Shown: positions 1-10,389 of the stretch, one piece after another
Layout of the letters: every line of letters starts with the position of its first letter
Position numbering within the stretch: position 1 is the first letter of the stretch
NCBI GenBank assembly: GCA_040719455.1
Contig: JBFDTN010000001.1
Location: 930,001-994,000 of the forward strand
Direction of reading: 5' to 3'
Length of the DNA: 64,000 nt
Source of the DNA: Streptococcus pneumoniae
GTDB taxonomy: Bacteria; Bacillota; Bacilli; Lactobacillales; Streptococcaceae
The notes under the pieces: generated by a model
Databases searched by the model: none
The model's input: the letters and a program-made list of their open reading frames with translations, nothing else
Told to the model about the DNA's origin: nothing
Position numbers and translations under genes: made by a program

Positions 1-543
1 AAAATCTTATTTATCGTCGGTTCCCTTCGCCAAGGTTCGTTTAACCACCAAATGGCACAAATAGCTGAAAAAGCCCTAGCTGGAGGTGCGGAAGTTTCTT
101 ACCTTGATTACAGCCAAGTTCCTTTGATGAACCAAGACCTTGAAGTTCCAGCACCTAGCGCTGTTGCTGCAGCACGCGAAGCAGTTCTCGCAGTAGATGC
201 TATCTGGATCTTCTCACCTGTCTACAACTGGTCTATCCCAGGTGTTGTGAAAAACCTTCTTGACTGGCTCTCTCGTGCCCTTGATTTGTCTGATACGACA
301 AGTGCTTCAGCCCTTCATGAGAAATTCGTCACAGTTTCTTCTGTGGCAAATGGAACTTCTCCAGAAGAAGTCTTCAAAGATTACCGTAAACTCTTGCCAT
401 TCATCCGTATGCAAGTCGTTGAACCATTCACAGGTGCTCCTGTCAATCCAGAAGCTTGGGGAACAGGGGAATTAGTTCTTTCTGAAGAAAAAACAGCTGA
501 ATTAGCTGCACAAGCAGAAGCACTTCTTGCAGCGATTCAATAA
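1..543 (+). CDS. NADPH-dependent FMN reductase family protein (5' end outside window)
   Basis: The reading frame is open from base 1 and begins in the family's phosphate-binding loop ([14 protein letters not shown]), so the true start lies just upstream of the window. The protein is a flavodoxin-fold NAD(P)H:FMN/quinone oxidoreductase. A second signature, [18 protein letters not shown], is the typical flavin-contact segment. These cytosolic enzymes reduce flavins, quinones or azo compounds with NAD(P)H; the substrate cannot be read from sequence. The C-terminal half is short and matches single-domain members of about 180 residues. A strong terminator follows 22 bases after the stop, so this is the last gene of its transcript. 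Confidence 0.85.
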   Translation, partial: KILFIVGSLRQGSFNHQMAQIAEKALAGGAEVSYLDYSQVPLMNQDLEVPAPSAVAAAREAVLAVDAIWIFSPVYNWSIPGVVKNLLDWLSRALDLSDTTSASALHEKFVTVSSVANGTSPEEVFKDYRKLLPFIRMQVVEPFTGAPVNPEAWGTGELVLSEEKTAELAAQAEALLAAIQ

Positions 544-565
544 CCTATCTTTTATAATCCATCCT

Positions 566-598
566 AAAAAAAGTTGGACCAAATGGTCCAACTTTTTT
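566..598 (+). terminator. Rho-independent terminator of the FMN reductase gene
   Basis: The stem AAAAAAAGTTGGACC pairs with GGTCCAACTTTTTT across an AAAT loop and ends in a T run. It may act in both directions because both flanks are A/T tracts. Confidence 0.9.
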
Positions 599-599
599 A

Positions 600-761
600 T
601 ATAGTTGTTTAATTTTGATTTAGTACGAGGCAACGAGTCGCAGGCATAACTGAAACTACTGAGGATTATGAGATAATCCTTATTTCCAACCTCCAACAGT
701 CTCCCAGACTGTTGGAGCAAGACGAGTTAACGACGTAATAAATGAAAACTAAATGACTATA
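600..761. repeat. MITE/RUP-like repeat, copy 1 (expanded)
   Basis: The element begins TATAGTTGTTTAATTTTG and ends AAACTAAATGACTATA, so it has imperfect terminal inverted repeats with TA at both ends. Internal blocks (ATTTAGTACGAGGCAACGAG and GACGAGTTAACGACGTAATA) recur in the copies at 9706-9810 and 21501-21543. This copy carries about 55 extra bases made of two hairpins, one a perfect 12-bp stem (691-702 with 706-717). Its right end overlaps the last codons of yaaA. Size and TA-flanked ends recall pneumococcal RUP elements, but I cannot confirm the family. Confidence 0.75.
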
Positions 762-1485
762 CTGTTTTGACAAAGACATATTCCTGATCATGCGATAAAT
801 CTTCTCGGAAAGAAAAGCCAGCAAAACTCATGTCTTTTATCACCGCAAGATCTTCTACTTGATGTTCCATCAAAGCCGTAAGAAATTGTCCTCTTGCTTT
901 TTTAGAAATCGTCGAATGAACCTTGAGCTGCCCTTCTTTTTCTTCTAAGAATTTAAACCGAATCATCTTATCTCGATTCACCTTTGAAAAAACCATCTCA
1001 AACTCACTAGACAAGAGAGAAAGTAGCACATCTTCTCCTTTTACCGCAGCATCGAACTCCTCTTTCCAATGCTGTTTTAAACTCTTGCCAGCTACTTTTA
1101 GCTTCATCATAAAATCAAGACGATGAGGAGAAATGGTTCCATAAGCAGGGATCACACCATACAAACTCGATGTAATCAAAAGATGGTCTTCTAAATAATT
1201 CTTTTCAGCAAACTCCAAATTTTGACGTCTGATATTTCGATACATAAGCCCGTCAAACAATTCCAAAGCTGGATAGGTTTTCGCTGTTTGTGTCTTTAAA
1301 GCTTGGATATGCTGATACTCTTCTTCTGCACGCTCTTCCTTTATCTGATATAATGTTGCCAAATCTTGGACAGTATAAGCGGCTAGATCCTCTAGCACTG
1401 CTTGGCTAGCTACTGATAAAGGTTCTCTCCTTGTCGTTTCAACATTTAGATTCATTTCTTTTGCGGTGGGAATTAAAATTTTCAT
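757..1485 (-). CDS. yaaA: Peroxide stress protein YaaA (DUF328 family)
   Basis: This 242-residue protein is a YaaA/UPF0246 member. It opens with MKILIPTAKEMN and carries the conserved block SSLYGVIPAYGTISPHRLDF in the middle. In E. coli YaaA lowers free iron and limits Fenton damage during peroxide stress; the biochemical activity is not settled, and a similar role here is inference from the family. I chose the ATG at 1485 over an upstream in-frame codon because the upstream one lies inside the -10 element. No Shine-Dalgarno precedes the ATG, and the promoter places the transcription start at or next to it, suggesting a leaderless message. The TAG stop lies inside the terminal repeat of the adjacent MITE-like element, so the insertion may have set the C-terminus. 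Confidence 0.9.
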   Translation of the reverse strand: MKILIPTAKEMNLNVETTRREPLSVASQAVLEDLAAYTVQDLATLYQIKEERAEEEYQHIQALKTQTAKTYPALELFDGLMYRNIRRQNLEFAEKNYLEDHLLITSSLYGVIPAYGTISPHRLDFMMKLKVAGKSLKQHWKEEFDAAVKGEDVLLSLLSSEFEMVFSKVNRDKMIRFKFLEEKEGQLKVHSTISKKARGQFLTALMEHQVEDLAVIKDMSFAGFSFREDLSHDQEYVFVKTV

Positions 1486-1491
1486 ATATTT

Positions 1492-1520
1492 ATTGTACAA
1501 AACTTGACATTTAAAGTCAA
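1492..1520 (-). promoter_or_regulatory. yaaA promoter, leaderless type
   Basis: On the minus strand TTGACT (1515-1520), a 17-base spacer and TACAAT (1492-1497) form a near-consensus promoter. Only six bases separate the -10 from the ATG at 1485, so initiation should fall on or beside the A of the start codon. The -35 overlaps the oppositely directed promoter. Confidence 0.8.
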
Positions 1521-1532
1521 TTACTTTATAAT
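1504..1532 (+). promoter_or_regulatory. Consensus promoter for the DUF1836-trhA operon
   Basis: TTGACA (1504-1509), a 17-base spacer and TATAAT (1527-1532) are an exact sigma-70 consensus on the plus strand. The core TTGACATTTAAAGTCAA is nearly palindromic because the divergent yaaA promoter shares it, so polymerase binding in the two directions probably competes. Confidence 0.9.
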
Positions 1533-1551
1533 CTAGTTATAAAGACTAGAT
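1531..1551. promoter_or_regulatory. Inverted-repeat operator candidate
   Basis: ATCTAGT (1531-1537) pairs with ACTAGAT (1545-1551) around a 7-base centre. It starts at the -10 and covers the expected transcription start of the DUF1836-trhA operon. A repressor bound here would block the plus promoter. The first gene of that operon is a predicted DNA-binding protein, so autoregulation is a reasonable inference. Confidence 0.55.
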
Positions 1552-1570
1552 AAAAAAGGAGTTGATAATC

Positions 1571-2032
1571 ATGAATAAACCCTCTATCCCCCTGTGGGAA
1601 GAATTACCCGATCTTGACCTCTATCTCGATCAGGTCCTGCTCTATATCAATCAAATCAACCAACAGGTCTTTACGAGCCTAGACAAACCCTTAACTTCCT
1701 CCATGATTAACAATTATGTCAAACACGGCTATATTCAAAAGCCCGTCAAGAAAAAATACAATCAAGCCCAACTTGCTCGTCTGTTAGCACTGACAATACT
1801 CAAGCAGGTATTTCCGATTCCAGATATTGCAGAAACGATTGAGCTACTGTTAGAAACACGAACTTCTCAAGAACTCTATGACGAATTTGCAACTTGTATG
1901 AATCAACACTCAAAAAGCGAAGCACATCCCGCCATTCAAAGCGCCTGCCAAACGGTTCAACTCTTTCATCAAACTAGAATCATCAGCCTCACCTTGAAAG
2001 GAGACTCTCATGAAACAAGCCCTCAAACTTAG
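1571..2032 (+). CDS. DUF1836 domain protein, likely DNA-binding regulator
   Basis: This 153-residue protein matches the DUF1836 family, small Firmicute proteins with a MerR/HTH-like segment. The visible core is SSMINNYVKHGYIQKP followed by KKKYNQAQLARLLALTILK, the arrangement expected for a helix-turn-helix plus wing. I chose ATG 1571 because AGGAG (1557-1561) sits nine bases upstream; a TTG at 1562 would touch that site. The gene overlaps the start of the hemolysin III gene by 23 bases, so the two are translationally linked. A strong promoter and an inverted repeat lie directly upstream. DNA binding is inferred; its targets are unknown. Confidence 0.75.
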   Translation: MNKPSIPLWEELPDLDLYLDQVLLYINQINQQVFTSLDKPLTSSMINNYVKHGYIQKPVKKKYNQAQLARLLALTILKQVFPIPDIAETIELLLETRTSQELYDEFATCMNQHSKSEAHPAIQSACQTVQLFHQTRIISLTLKGDSHETSPQT

Positions 2033-2657
2033 TCCACAACTCAGCTTTGGCGAAGAAGTAGCAAATAGCATTACCCACGCTGTTGGAAGCCTTGCTATGC
2101 TGATTTTACTGCCTATCTCGTCTGCCTATGCCTATGAGACTCATGGTCTTCTATCTTCTATCGGTGTTTCAATTTTCGTCATCAGCCTCTTTCTCATGTT
2201 TCTATCTTCGACGATCTATCACTCTATGGCCTATGGATCAACTCACAAGTATATCTTGCGAATCATTGACCACTCTATGATTTATATCGCTATCGCAGGA
2301 AGCTATACACCTGTTGTTTTGACCTTGATGAATAACTGGCTAGGCTACCTCATCATTACCATCCAGTGGGGAGCGACTCTCTTTGGTATTCTCTATAAAA
2401 TCTTTGCCAAAGAAGTCAATGAAAAATTCAGCCTGGCTTTGTATCTCATCATGGGCTGGTTAGTTGTTTTCATCATTCCTCCTATTATCAGCCAAACAAC
2501 TCCACTCTTTTGGGGATTGATGTTAGCTGGCGGACTTTGTTATACTGTGGGAGCAGGATTTTATGCCAAACGCAGACCCTATTTCCATATGATTTGGCAT
2601 TTATTTATCTTAGCTGCATCTGTCTTGCAGTATTTAGCTATCGTTTATTTTATGTAG
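2010..2657 (+). CDS. trhA: Hemolysin III / TrhA family membrane protein
   Basis: This 215-residue protein has seven hydrophobic segments and belongs to the PAQR/hemolysin III superfamily. The diagnostic polar residues are present: SSTIYHS in the second segment, RIIDHSMIYIAIAGSYTP in the middle, and HMIWHLFIL near the end, which together form the Ser/Asp/His metal-site set of PAQR proteins. The bacterial members affect membrane fluidity homeostasis and are not established cytolysins. Its start lies inside the DUF1836 gene, preceded by GAAAGGAG, and a terminator follows the stop, so the transcript is bicistronic. Confidence 0.9.
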   Translation: MKQALKLSPQLSFGEEVANSITHAVGSLAMLILLPISSAYAYETHGLLSSIGVSIFVISLFLMFLSSTIYHSMAYGSTHKYILRIIDHSMIYIAIAGSYTPVVLTLMNNWLGYLIITIQWGATLFGILYKIFAKEVNEKFSLALYLIMGWLVVFIIPPIISQTTPLFWGLMLAGGLCYTVGAGFYAKRRPYFHMIWHLFILAASVLQYLAIVYFM

Positions 2658-2670
2658 AATAGCTCAAAAG

Positions 2671-2697
2671 ATTGAACGAAATTTGTTCAATTTTTTT
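2671..2697 (+). terminator. Terminator of the DUF1836-trhA operon
   Basis: ATTGAAC pairs with GTTCAAT across a 7-base loop and is followed by a run of seven T. Confidence 0.85.
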
Positions 2698-2706
2698 AGT
2701 CTTTCA

Positions 2707-2735
2707 TTGATAAAGCGCTTTCGAAAGAGTATAAT
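2707..2735 (+). promoter_or_regulatory. Nuclease gene promoter with a cre-like site
   Basis: TTGATA (2707-2712), a 17-base spacer and TATAAT (2730-2735) form the promoter. The spacer begins with AAGCGCTTTCG, a palindromic core resembling a CcpA cre box (two mismatches to the usual consensus on its left side). Carbon catabolite control of the nuclease is therefore possible but unproven. Confidence 0.6.
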
Positions 2736-2783
2736 AATAGTATAAAACTTGTTAAATCATTCGCTGATCAAGGAGAATTGATA

Positions 2784-3815
2784 ATGAAAAAATCTTCTAA
2801 ATGGCTTCTCGCCACACTAGCCTTATTGAGTCTTAACCTTTTTGTCTCATCAAATAAGACCAACACTTTCACCCCTTCTATCGTTTATGCTGAGAACTTT
2901 GCTCCTGTAATCGCTGAAGATGGGACCCTTTCCTTTACTGGTCAAAAACAAGTACTACTAGGTGAATTAGATTCCCTAAAACGTGCTACATCTGCACATA
3001 TTCAGCTACAAGATAAGGACGAACCTAAGAAACAACAAGAACCAAAAATCAAGTATGATCCCGTAGGCTGGCATAATTTTAAATTTGCATACAATGATGG
3101 CAAGAAAAAAGCTTGGCTTATGCATCGTGGACATTTGATCGGCTATCAATTTAGTGGATTGACCAATGAAAAACGAAACTTAGCGCCCATGACAGCTTGG
3201 TTGAATGCTGGTAACTTCAAGGGTACAGATGAGAAGAATCAAGAGAGCATGCTCTACTATGAGAATCAATTGGACAACTGGTTGGCCATTCATCCAAACT
3301 ACTGGTTAGATTATAAAGTCACGCCGATTTATACAGATAAGGAACTTCTACCACGCCAAATCAAGTTGCAGTATGTTGGCTTGGATGAACATGGACAAAA
3401 ACTGGAAATTAAAGTAGGAGGTAAAGAAACGGTTGATGAACACGGTATTACGACCGTTATACTCGACAATCTCTCTCCAAATGCAACAATTGATTATGCC
3501 ACAGGCAAAGCAAGCCCTATTGACATGGCTAAAAAAGCCGAAGAAGAAAAGAAAGCTGCCGAGCAACGACAGCTAGAAGAAACTCAAAAATCTGAAGAGC
3601 AAATCGTTCCTCCTGAACAAAATCTTCCTGAAGCTGCTCCTCAAGAAGCAAACCAACAAGAAGAACGAACAGTCTATATTGCTCGCTATGGTGCAGCAGA
3701 TGTCTATTGGTATGATACAGGAAACATGCCTAAAAACACTCGCCTAGACCGCGTGATTTCCATGACCGAATCAGAAGCTATCGCCCAAGGTAAGCGGCAT
3801 ACAAGTAAAGAATGA
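2784..3815 (+). CDS. Secreted DNA/RNA non-specific endonuclease (EndA-like)
   Basis: The 343-residue protein begins with a signal peptide or membrane anchor (MKKSSKWLLATLALLSLNLF), then a beta-beta-alpha-metal nuclease domain at about residues 95-190. The catalytic loop reads MHRGHLIG where EndA/NucA proteins have DRGH, so the general-base His is kept but the first Asp is His. The downstream metal-Asn helix (NEKRNLAPMTAWLN) is intact. A charged linker rich in E, Q and P follows, then a C-terminal module (YIARYGAADVYWY ... GKRHTSKE) seen in streptococcal DNA-entry nucleases. Function is extracellular DNA cleavage or uptake, by family. ATG 2784 was chosen for AGGAG eight bases upstream. Confidence 0.88.
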   Translation: MKKSSKWLLATLALLSLNLFVSSNKTNTFTPSIVYAENFAPVIAEDGTLSFTGQKQVLLGELDSLKRATSAHIQLQDKDEPKKQQEPKIKYDPVGWHNFKFAYNDGKKKAWLMHRGHLIGYQFSGLTNEKRNLAPMTAWLNAGNFKGTDEKNQESMLYYENQLDNWLAIHPNYWLDYKVTPIYTDKELLPRQIKLQYVGLDEHGQKLEIKVGGKETVDEHGITTVILDNLSPNATIDYATGKASPIDMAKKAEEEKKAAEQRQLEETQKSEEQIVPPEQNLPEAAPQEANQQEERTVYIARYGAADVYWYDTGNMPKNTRLDRVISMTESEAIAQGKRHTSKE

Positions 3816-3880
3816 TTATCTAAAATTTTGCCTCCTCAACAGAAAAAAGATACTACATTCGATGAGTTTAACAAGCAAGA

Positions 3881-3908
3881 AAATAGCGCCCAATGAGGTG
3901 CTATTTTT
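3881..3908 (+). terminator. Terminator downstream of the nuclease gene
   Basis: AAATAGCGCC pairs with GGTGCTATTT across a CAATGA loop, with one G-T wobble, and runs into a T-rich tail. Confidence 0.75.
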
Positions 3909-4210
3909 ATGTACTTCTTTCCTGTTCCAAACTCAAGCGCTAAAATAAACACTTTATTAGAATGAGACAGTAATCACCGATACACTAACGCTAGCATCAT
4001 CTCTTCAAGGAAATAGTGAGTGAATGTACTTCCTTTTTTGCCATTATAAAAGATTCTGTTCAGACTAGGGACAAATCTATTCTCACAAACAAACTATTTT
4101 TAAAAAACACACCTTCTTTGTGTAAATGGAAATACATTTCTAACATTATCCACATCAATCCCACTACCTCAGTCATGGAAGTTGAACTGATACTTCTCTC
4201 AAAAAGGCAA

Positions 4211-4234
4211 AAAAGGCTTAAAATCAAGCCTTTT
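4211..4234 (-). terminator. Terminator of the rRNA methyltransferase gene
   Basis: AAAAGGCTT (4211-4219) pairs with AAGCCTTTT (4226-4234). On the minus strand the stem is followed by a T-rich tract. Confidence 0.85.
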
Positions 4235-4256
4235 CTTCACTTTGAAACCGTGGACT

Positions 4257-5633
<1,377 letters not shown>

Positions 5634-5643
5634 TCAAAAAACT

Positions 5644-5668
5644 AAAGGTTGGGGAATCCCCAACCTTT
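5644..5668 (-). terminator. Terminator of the aromatic operon/psr
   Basis: AAAGGTTGGGG pairs with CCCCAACCTTT across a three-base loop. On the minus strand it leads into a tract containing six T. It closes the transcript that ends with psr. Confidence 0.9.
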
Positions 5669-5692
5669 TCATTATACCATAAAGCGGATAAA

Positions 5693-6946
5693 CTAGCGTA
5701 ATCCTAACTGTGCTAATTTTTTCTTATAGGCTTCAAAATCAATAAGAAGAGCTTGTCCACCATACATATCATAGGCATCTTCCCAGTCACCATTTTCAGG
5801 AACTGTCACTTTTTCAATCCCATTTTTAGCATCTCCGATTACTCCCAAGCCATTGGTTAATAAGAAACTATACGGAATATTGGTTGAAGTGAGAGCAAAG
5901 ACTTTCCCAGCTGCTTCAGAGCCTGTGAAGAGCTTGGTTGGATCCTTCACCTGTGAAAAAATGGCTACCATGACTTCTTGCTGGCGACGAGTTCGACCAA
6001 AGTCCCCTTCGTCGTCCTTACGAAAACGAGCATAGTTGAGAAGAGTTCGTCCGTCCATACGCTGCTTTCCGACACGAATAGTCTGATTTGGTACAATACC
6101 GTCTTTCATATTCAAATCATCTGGAACTTCTACTTCATCCACTTCTTGACCATCAACGGTTGAAAAACTAGCATTCATCTCTACTCCATTTGGAAAGAGG
6201 GTATCAATCGCTGTTGCAAACGTTGAGAAATCCACCAAAGCATAGTATTTAATCCTCAAATCAAAGTTATCCTTAAGCATTTCACGCACCAACTCTGCTC
6301 CCTGTTGATTGTCTTGCTCTCCAATCGAGTAAGCCACATTCAACTTTTGATCATATTCATCTCCTTGGCTAACGCCATCAATATGAACAAGAGTATCTCG
6401 CATAAAGCTGACCAATTTCATCTTCTTGTCTTTTCCACCGACATTTAAGACCATTATGGAATCCGTCCGTGTGTCCGTCGAAGACTCACCAATACGACCA
6501 TCCGTTCCTAGAATTAAGATATTGACCCCATCTGCTGTATTTTCTCCATGAAAGACTTCTGTTTGAGCTGCTTTTTGATTGCCATGTCCGCCCATCAAGC
6601 CTTTAACAAACATGAACATCATACCACAAAGGATAAAAATAAATGCCAGTGCTACCCATTTCACAATCCGTTTAAATTTCCGCTTTTTAGGAGACTGTCT
6701 TTTTCTCGCTTTGAAAGACATTATATGATCGTGCTCCCTAGAGTATTTGGGTAAACCTAGATCTGTATAGCCAAAGTCAGTTGCTACTTCTTCTTGATGT
6801 ACCTGTTTAAAAACATTCCCCTGCTCTTTCTTTCGTAAATACTCATATTCTTGCATTTCTTTTTCATTGAGATAATGGAAATTTTGATAGAGGTATTGAA
6901 GTCTTAAACTCTCATGATGATTGAGACGGTCTGATTTCTTTGGCAT
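5693..6946 (-). CDS. psr: LytR-CpsA-Psr (LCP) family cell-wall polymer ligase
   Basis: The 417-residue protein has a long basic cytoplasmic tail (residues 1-93), one membrane segment (about 94-116) and an extracellular LCP domain. Family motifs are LGTDGR (about 146-151), DTRTDSIMV, SFMRDT (about 180-185) and NYARFRKDDEGDFGRTRRQQ, which supply the Asp/Arg residues that bind the polyprenyl pyrophosphate donor. LCP enzymes transfer teichoic acid or capsule-type polymers from lipid carriers to peptidoglycan. The position directly after pheA matches psr in pneumococcus. It follows pheA by 12 bases and is probably cotranscribed with it. Confidence 0.9.
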   Translation of the reverse strand: MPKKSDRLNHHESLRLQYLYQNFHYLNEKEMQEYEYLRKKEQGNVFKQVHQEEVATDFGYTDLGLPKYSREHDHIMSFKARKRQSPKKRKFKRIVKWVALAFIFILCGMMFMFVKGLMGGHGNQKAAQTEVFHGENTADGVNILILGTDGRIGESSTDTRTDSIMVLNVGGKDKKMKLVSFMRDTLVHIDGVSQGDEYDQKLNVAYSIGEQDNQQGAELVREMLKDNFDLRIKYYALVDFSTFATAIDTLFPNGVEMNASFSTVDGQEVDEVEVPDDLNMKDGIVPNQTIRVGKQRMDGRTLLNYARFRKDDEGDFGRTRRQQEVMVAIFSQVKDPTKLFTGSEAAGKVFALTSTNIPYSFLLTNGLGVIGDAKNGIEKVTVPENGDWEDAYDMYGGQALLIDFEAYKKKLAQLGLR

Positions 6947-6958
6947 ACTTTCTCCAAT

Positions 6959-7788
6959 CTACTGCTCTTTGATATGATAGACTTGATAGTTTCCTAAAAC
7001 TTTATAAGTAATTCCAATCGTTTGTAGCTCCTCAGCTGCAAAGGAAATCAACTCTTCTTTCGCTCCATTAACATCAAGAATAAAGAAATATTCTCCCAAG
7101 GCTGTTTTTAGAGGTCTACTTTCAATCTTGGTCAAATCAATTCCTCGCCACGCAAAGGTTGATAGGGCTTTATAAAGAGCACCTGGAAGATTGTCTGGCA
7201 ATGTAAGTGCAAAACTGATTTTCTTTTCCTGACTAGATAAATCAAGCTTTGGGGCATTTTCTCCTAAAATCCAAAAACGTGTGTAGTTCTCAGACATTTC
7301 CTGAATATCCTGCCCGATAATCTCAAGCCCGTACTCCTTAGCAGCAGAGCGCGGTGCAATCGCTGCATAGGGCTTTTCTGGATGAGCTGCCACAAAACGA
7401 GCAGCATAGGCGGTACTCGCCGTCATGTCAATACCAGCCTTAGGATAATGGGTATCAATATACTTTTTCCCTTGGGCAATCGCTTGAGGATGAGAGAGAA
7501 TTTTCTCAATCTCCTTTTCTTTTGACGTCGCAAGAAGTTGCTGCTGAATAGGTTGCACAATTTCTGCTACTGCATGGATAGTTGCCTGATGAAAGAGATA
7601 ATCCAAGGTTTCATGGACACTACCTTCAATGGAATTCTCCACAGGGACAATCGAATAAGCGACTTCTCCTCGCTCATACGCCTTCATGACCTCGGTAATG
7701 GTGGAATACCCCTGCAAGTCTTCTTGTGGAAAAGCTACTTCTGCCACATGATGAGAAAAGGAGCCTTTAGGACCTAGATAGGCAATCT

Positions 7789-7792
<4 letters not shown>
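6959..7792 (-). CDS. pheA: Prephenate dehydratase
   Basis: This 277-residue monofunctional enzyme converts prephenate to phenylpyruvate for phenylalanine synthesis. The N-terminal catalytic domain starts IAYLGPKGSFSH, contains PVENSIEGSVHETLD and ends with the catalytic TRF at residues 171-173. A C-terminal ACT domain (about 190-270) carries GALYKALSTFAWRGIDLTKI and ESRP, the phenylalanine-binding motif, so feedback inhibition is expected. The start codon overlaps the aroK stop by four bases (ATGA), implying translational coupling. There is no chorismate mutase fusion. Confidence 0.95.
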
Positions 7793-9664
<1,872 letters not shown>

Positions 9665-9705
9665 TCAATCATGATTTCAAAGAAATCGCTTTCCCTCAGT
9701 CCTTT

Positions 9706-9810
9706 TATAGTTGTTTAGTTTGGATTTAGTACGAGGCAATGAGTCGTAGGCATAACTAGAGTTAGGCAAGACGAGTTAACGATGTAATAAATTAAAACTA
9801 AACAACTATA
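9706..9810. repeat. MITE/RUP-like repeat, copy 2 (complete)
   Basis: The 105-bp element has perfect 16-bp terminal inverted repeats (TATAGTTGTTTAGTTT and AAACTAAACAACTATA). Its interior shares the GTACGAGGCAATGAGTCG and GACGAGTTAACGATGTAATA blocks with copy 1. It has no coding capacity and would need a transposase in trans. Confidence 0.85.
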
Positions 9811-9890
9811 TTTGTAAACTCTAGCTAATATAGTCGACTAGAAGCATTGAACTCGACGACAAACCTCGCTTTCGGCTTTCTAGGCTCAGG

Positions 9891-9920
9891 TATCAATAGT
9901 CACTTCCCTGACTATTGATA
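9891..9920. repeat. Perfect 12-bp inverted repeat
   Basis: TATCAATAGTCA pairs with TGACTATTGATA across CTTCCC. There is no T run, so it is not an ordinary terminator. It could be an RNA processing or protein-binding site, or a remnant of a repeat element. Confidence 0.6.
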
Positions 9921-9988
9921 TACGTCAAACTGTGCAAATAATAAAAAGAAAGAGGCTGGATACTTTTGTACCAACCTCATGGTTTATA

Positions 9989-10327
9989 TTACTTCATCAC
10001 TTCTTGTATAGGACCAAAGATAATACGTTCAATATCTGCTAGGTAAACAGATAATTGCTGTTGATTCCCAAAGAAGGTTGCAAGAGCAGGATTTCCTTGG
10101 ATTTTTTCTCCAAAAGCTTGCAATTTTTCTTGAATTTCTGGCGTTGGCATTTGACCTGCTTGCGCCATTACTTGCAATTCATTTTGAAAAGCAAGATAGT
10201 CTTCCAAGATTTGCTTCGCTGTGCTATCTGCATCGACTGCCTTTTTGCTTTCAACAACAGCCTTGTATTCTGGCAATTCACGCACTGCGCGTTCTAATTG
10301 GTTTGCAATATCATAAATGTTTGACAT
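9989..10327 (-). CDS. YlbF/YmcA family protein
   Basis: This 112-residue, mostly helical, Gln/Glu/Ala-rich protein matches the YlbF/YmcA (DUF964) family, starting MSNIYDIANQLERAVRELPE. In Bacillus, YlbF, YmcA and YaaT form a complex that assists RNase Y and affects sporulation, competence and biofilm. The streptococcal homologue sits in this same position between tyrA and aroA in pneumococcus-type genomes. The role in aromatic biosynthesis, if any, is unknown. It is now cut off from tyrA by an IS110 element, and its upstream region is the insertion flank. Confidence 0.85.
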   Translation of the reverse strand: MSNIYDIANQLERAVRELPEYKAVVESKKAVDADSTAKQILEDYLAFQNELQVMAQAGQMPTPEIQEKLQAFGEKIQGNPALATFFGNQQQLSVYLADIERIIFGPIQEVMK

Positions 10328-10389
10328 AATTATAATTCATTCCTTTCGTTTCACTCAAGGCACAACACTGAATGAAAAAGTGCTATGCT

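Larger units (their letters stand above)
3816..4256. other. Intergenic region with two terminators and no convincing gene
   Basis: This 441-base gap between convergent genes holds the nuclease terminator (3881-3908) and the methyltransferase terminator (4211-4234). I see no RNA gene, promoter or conserved small protein between them. Confidence 0.6.
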
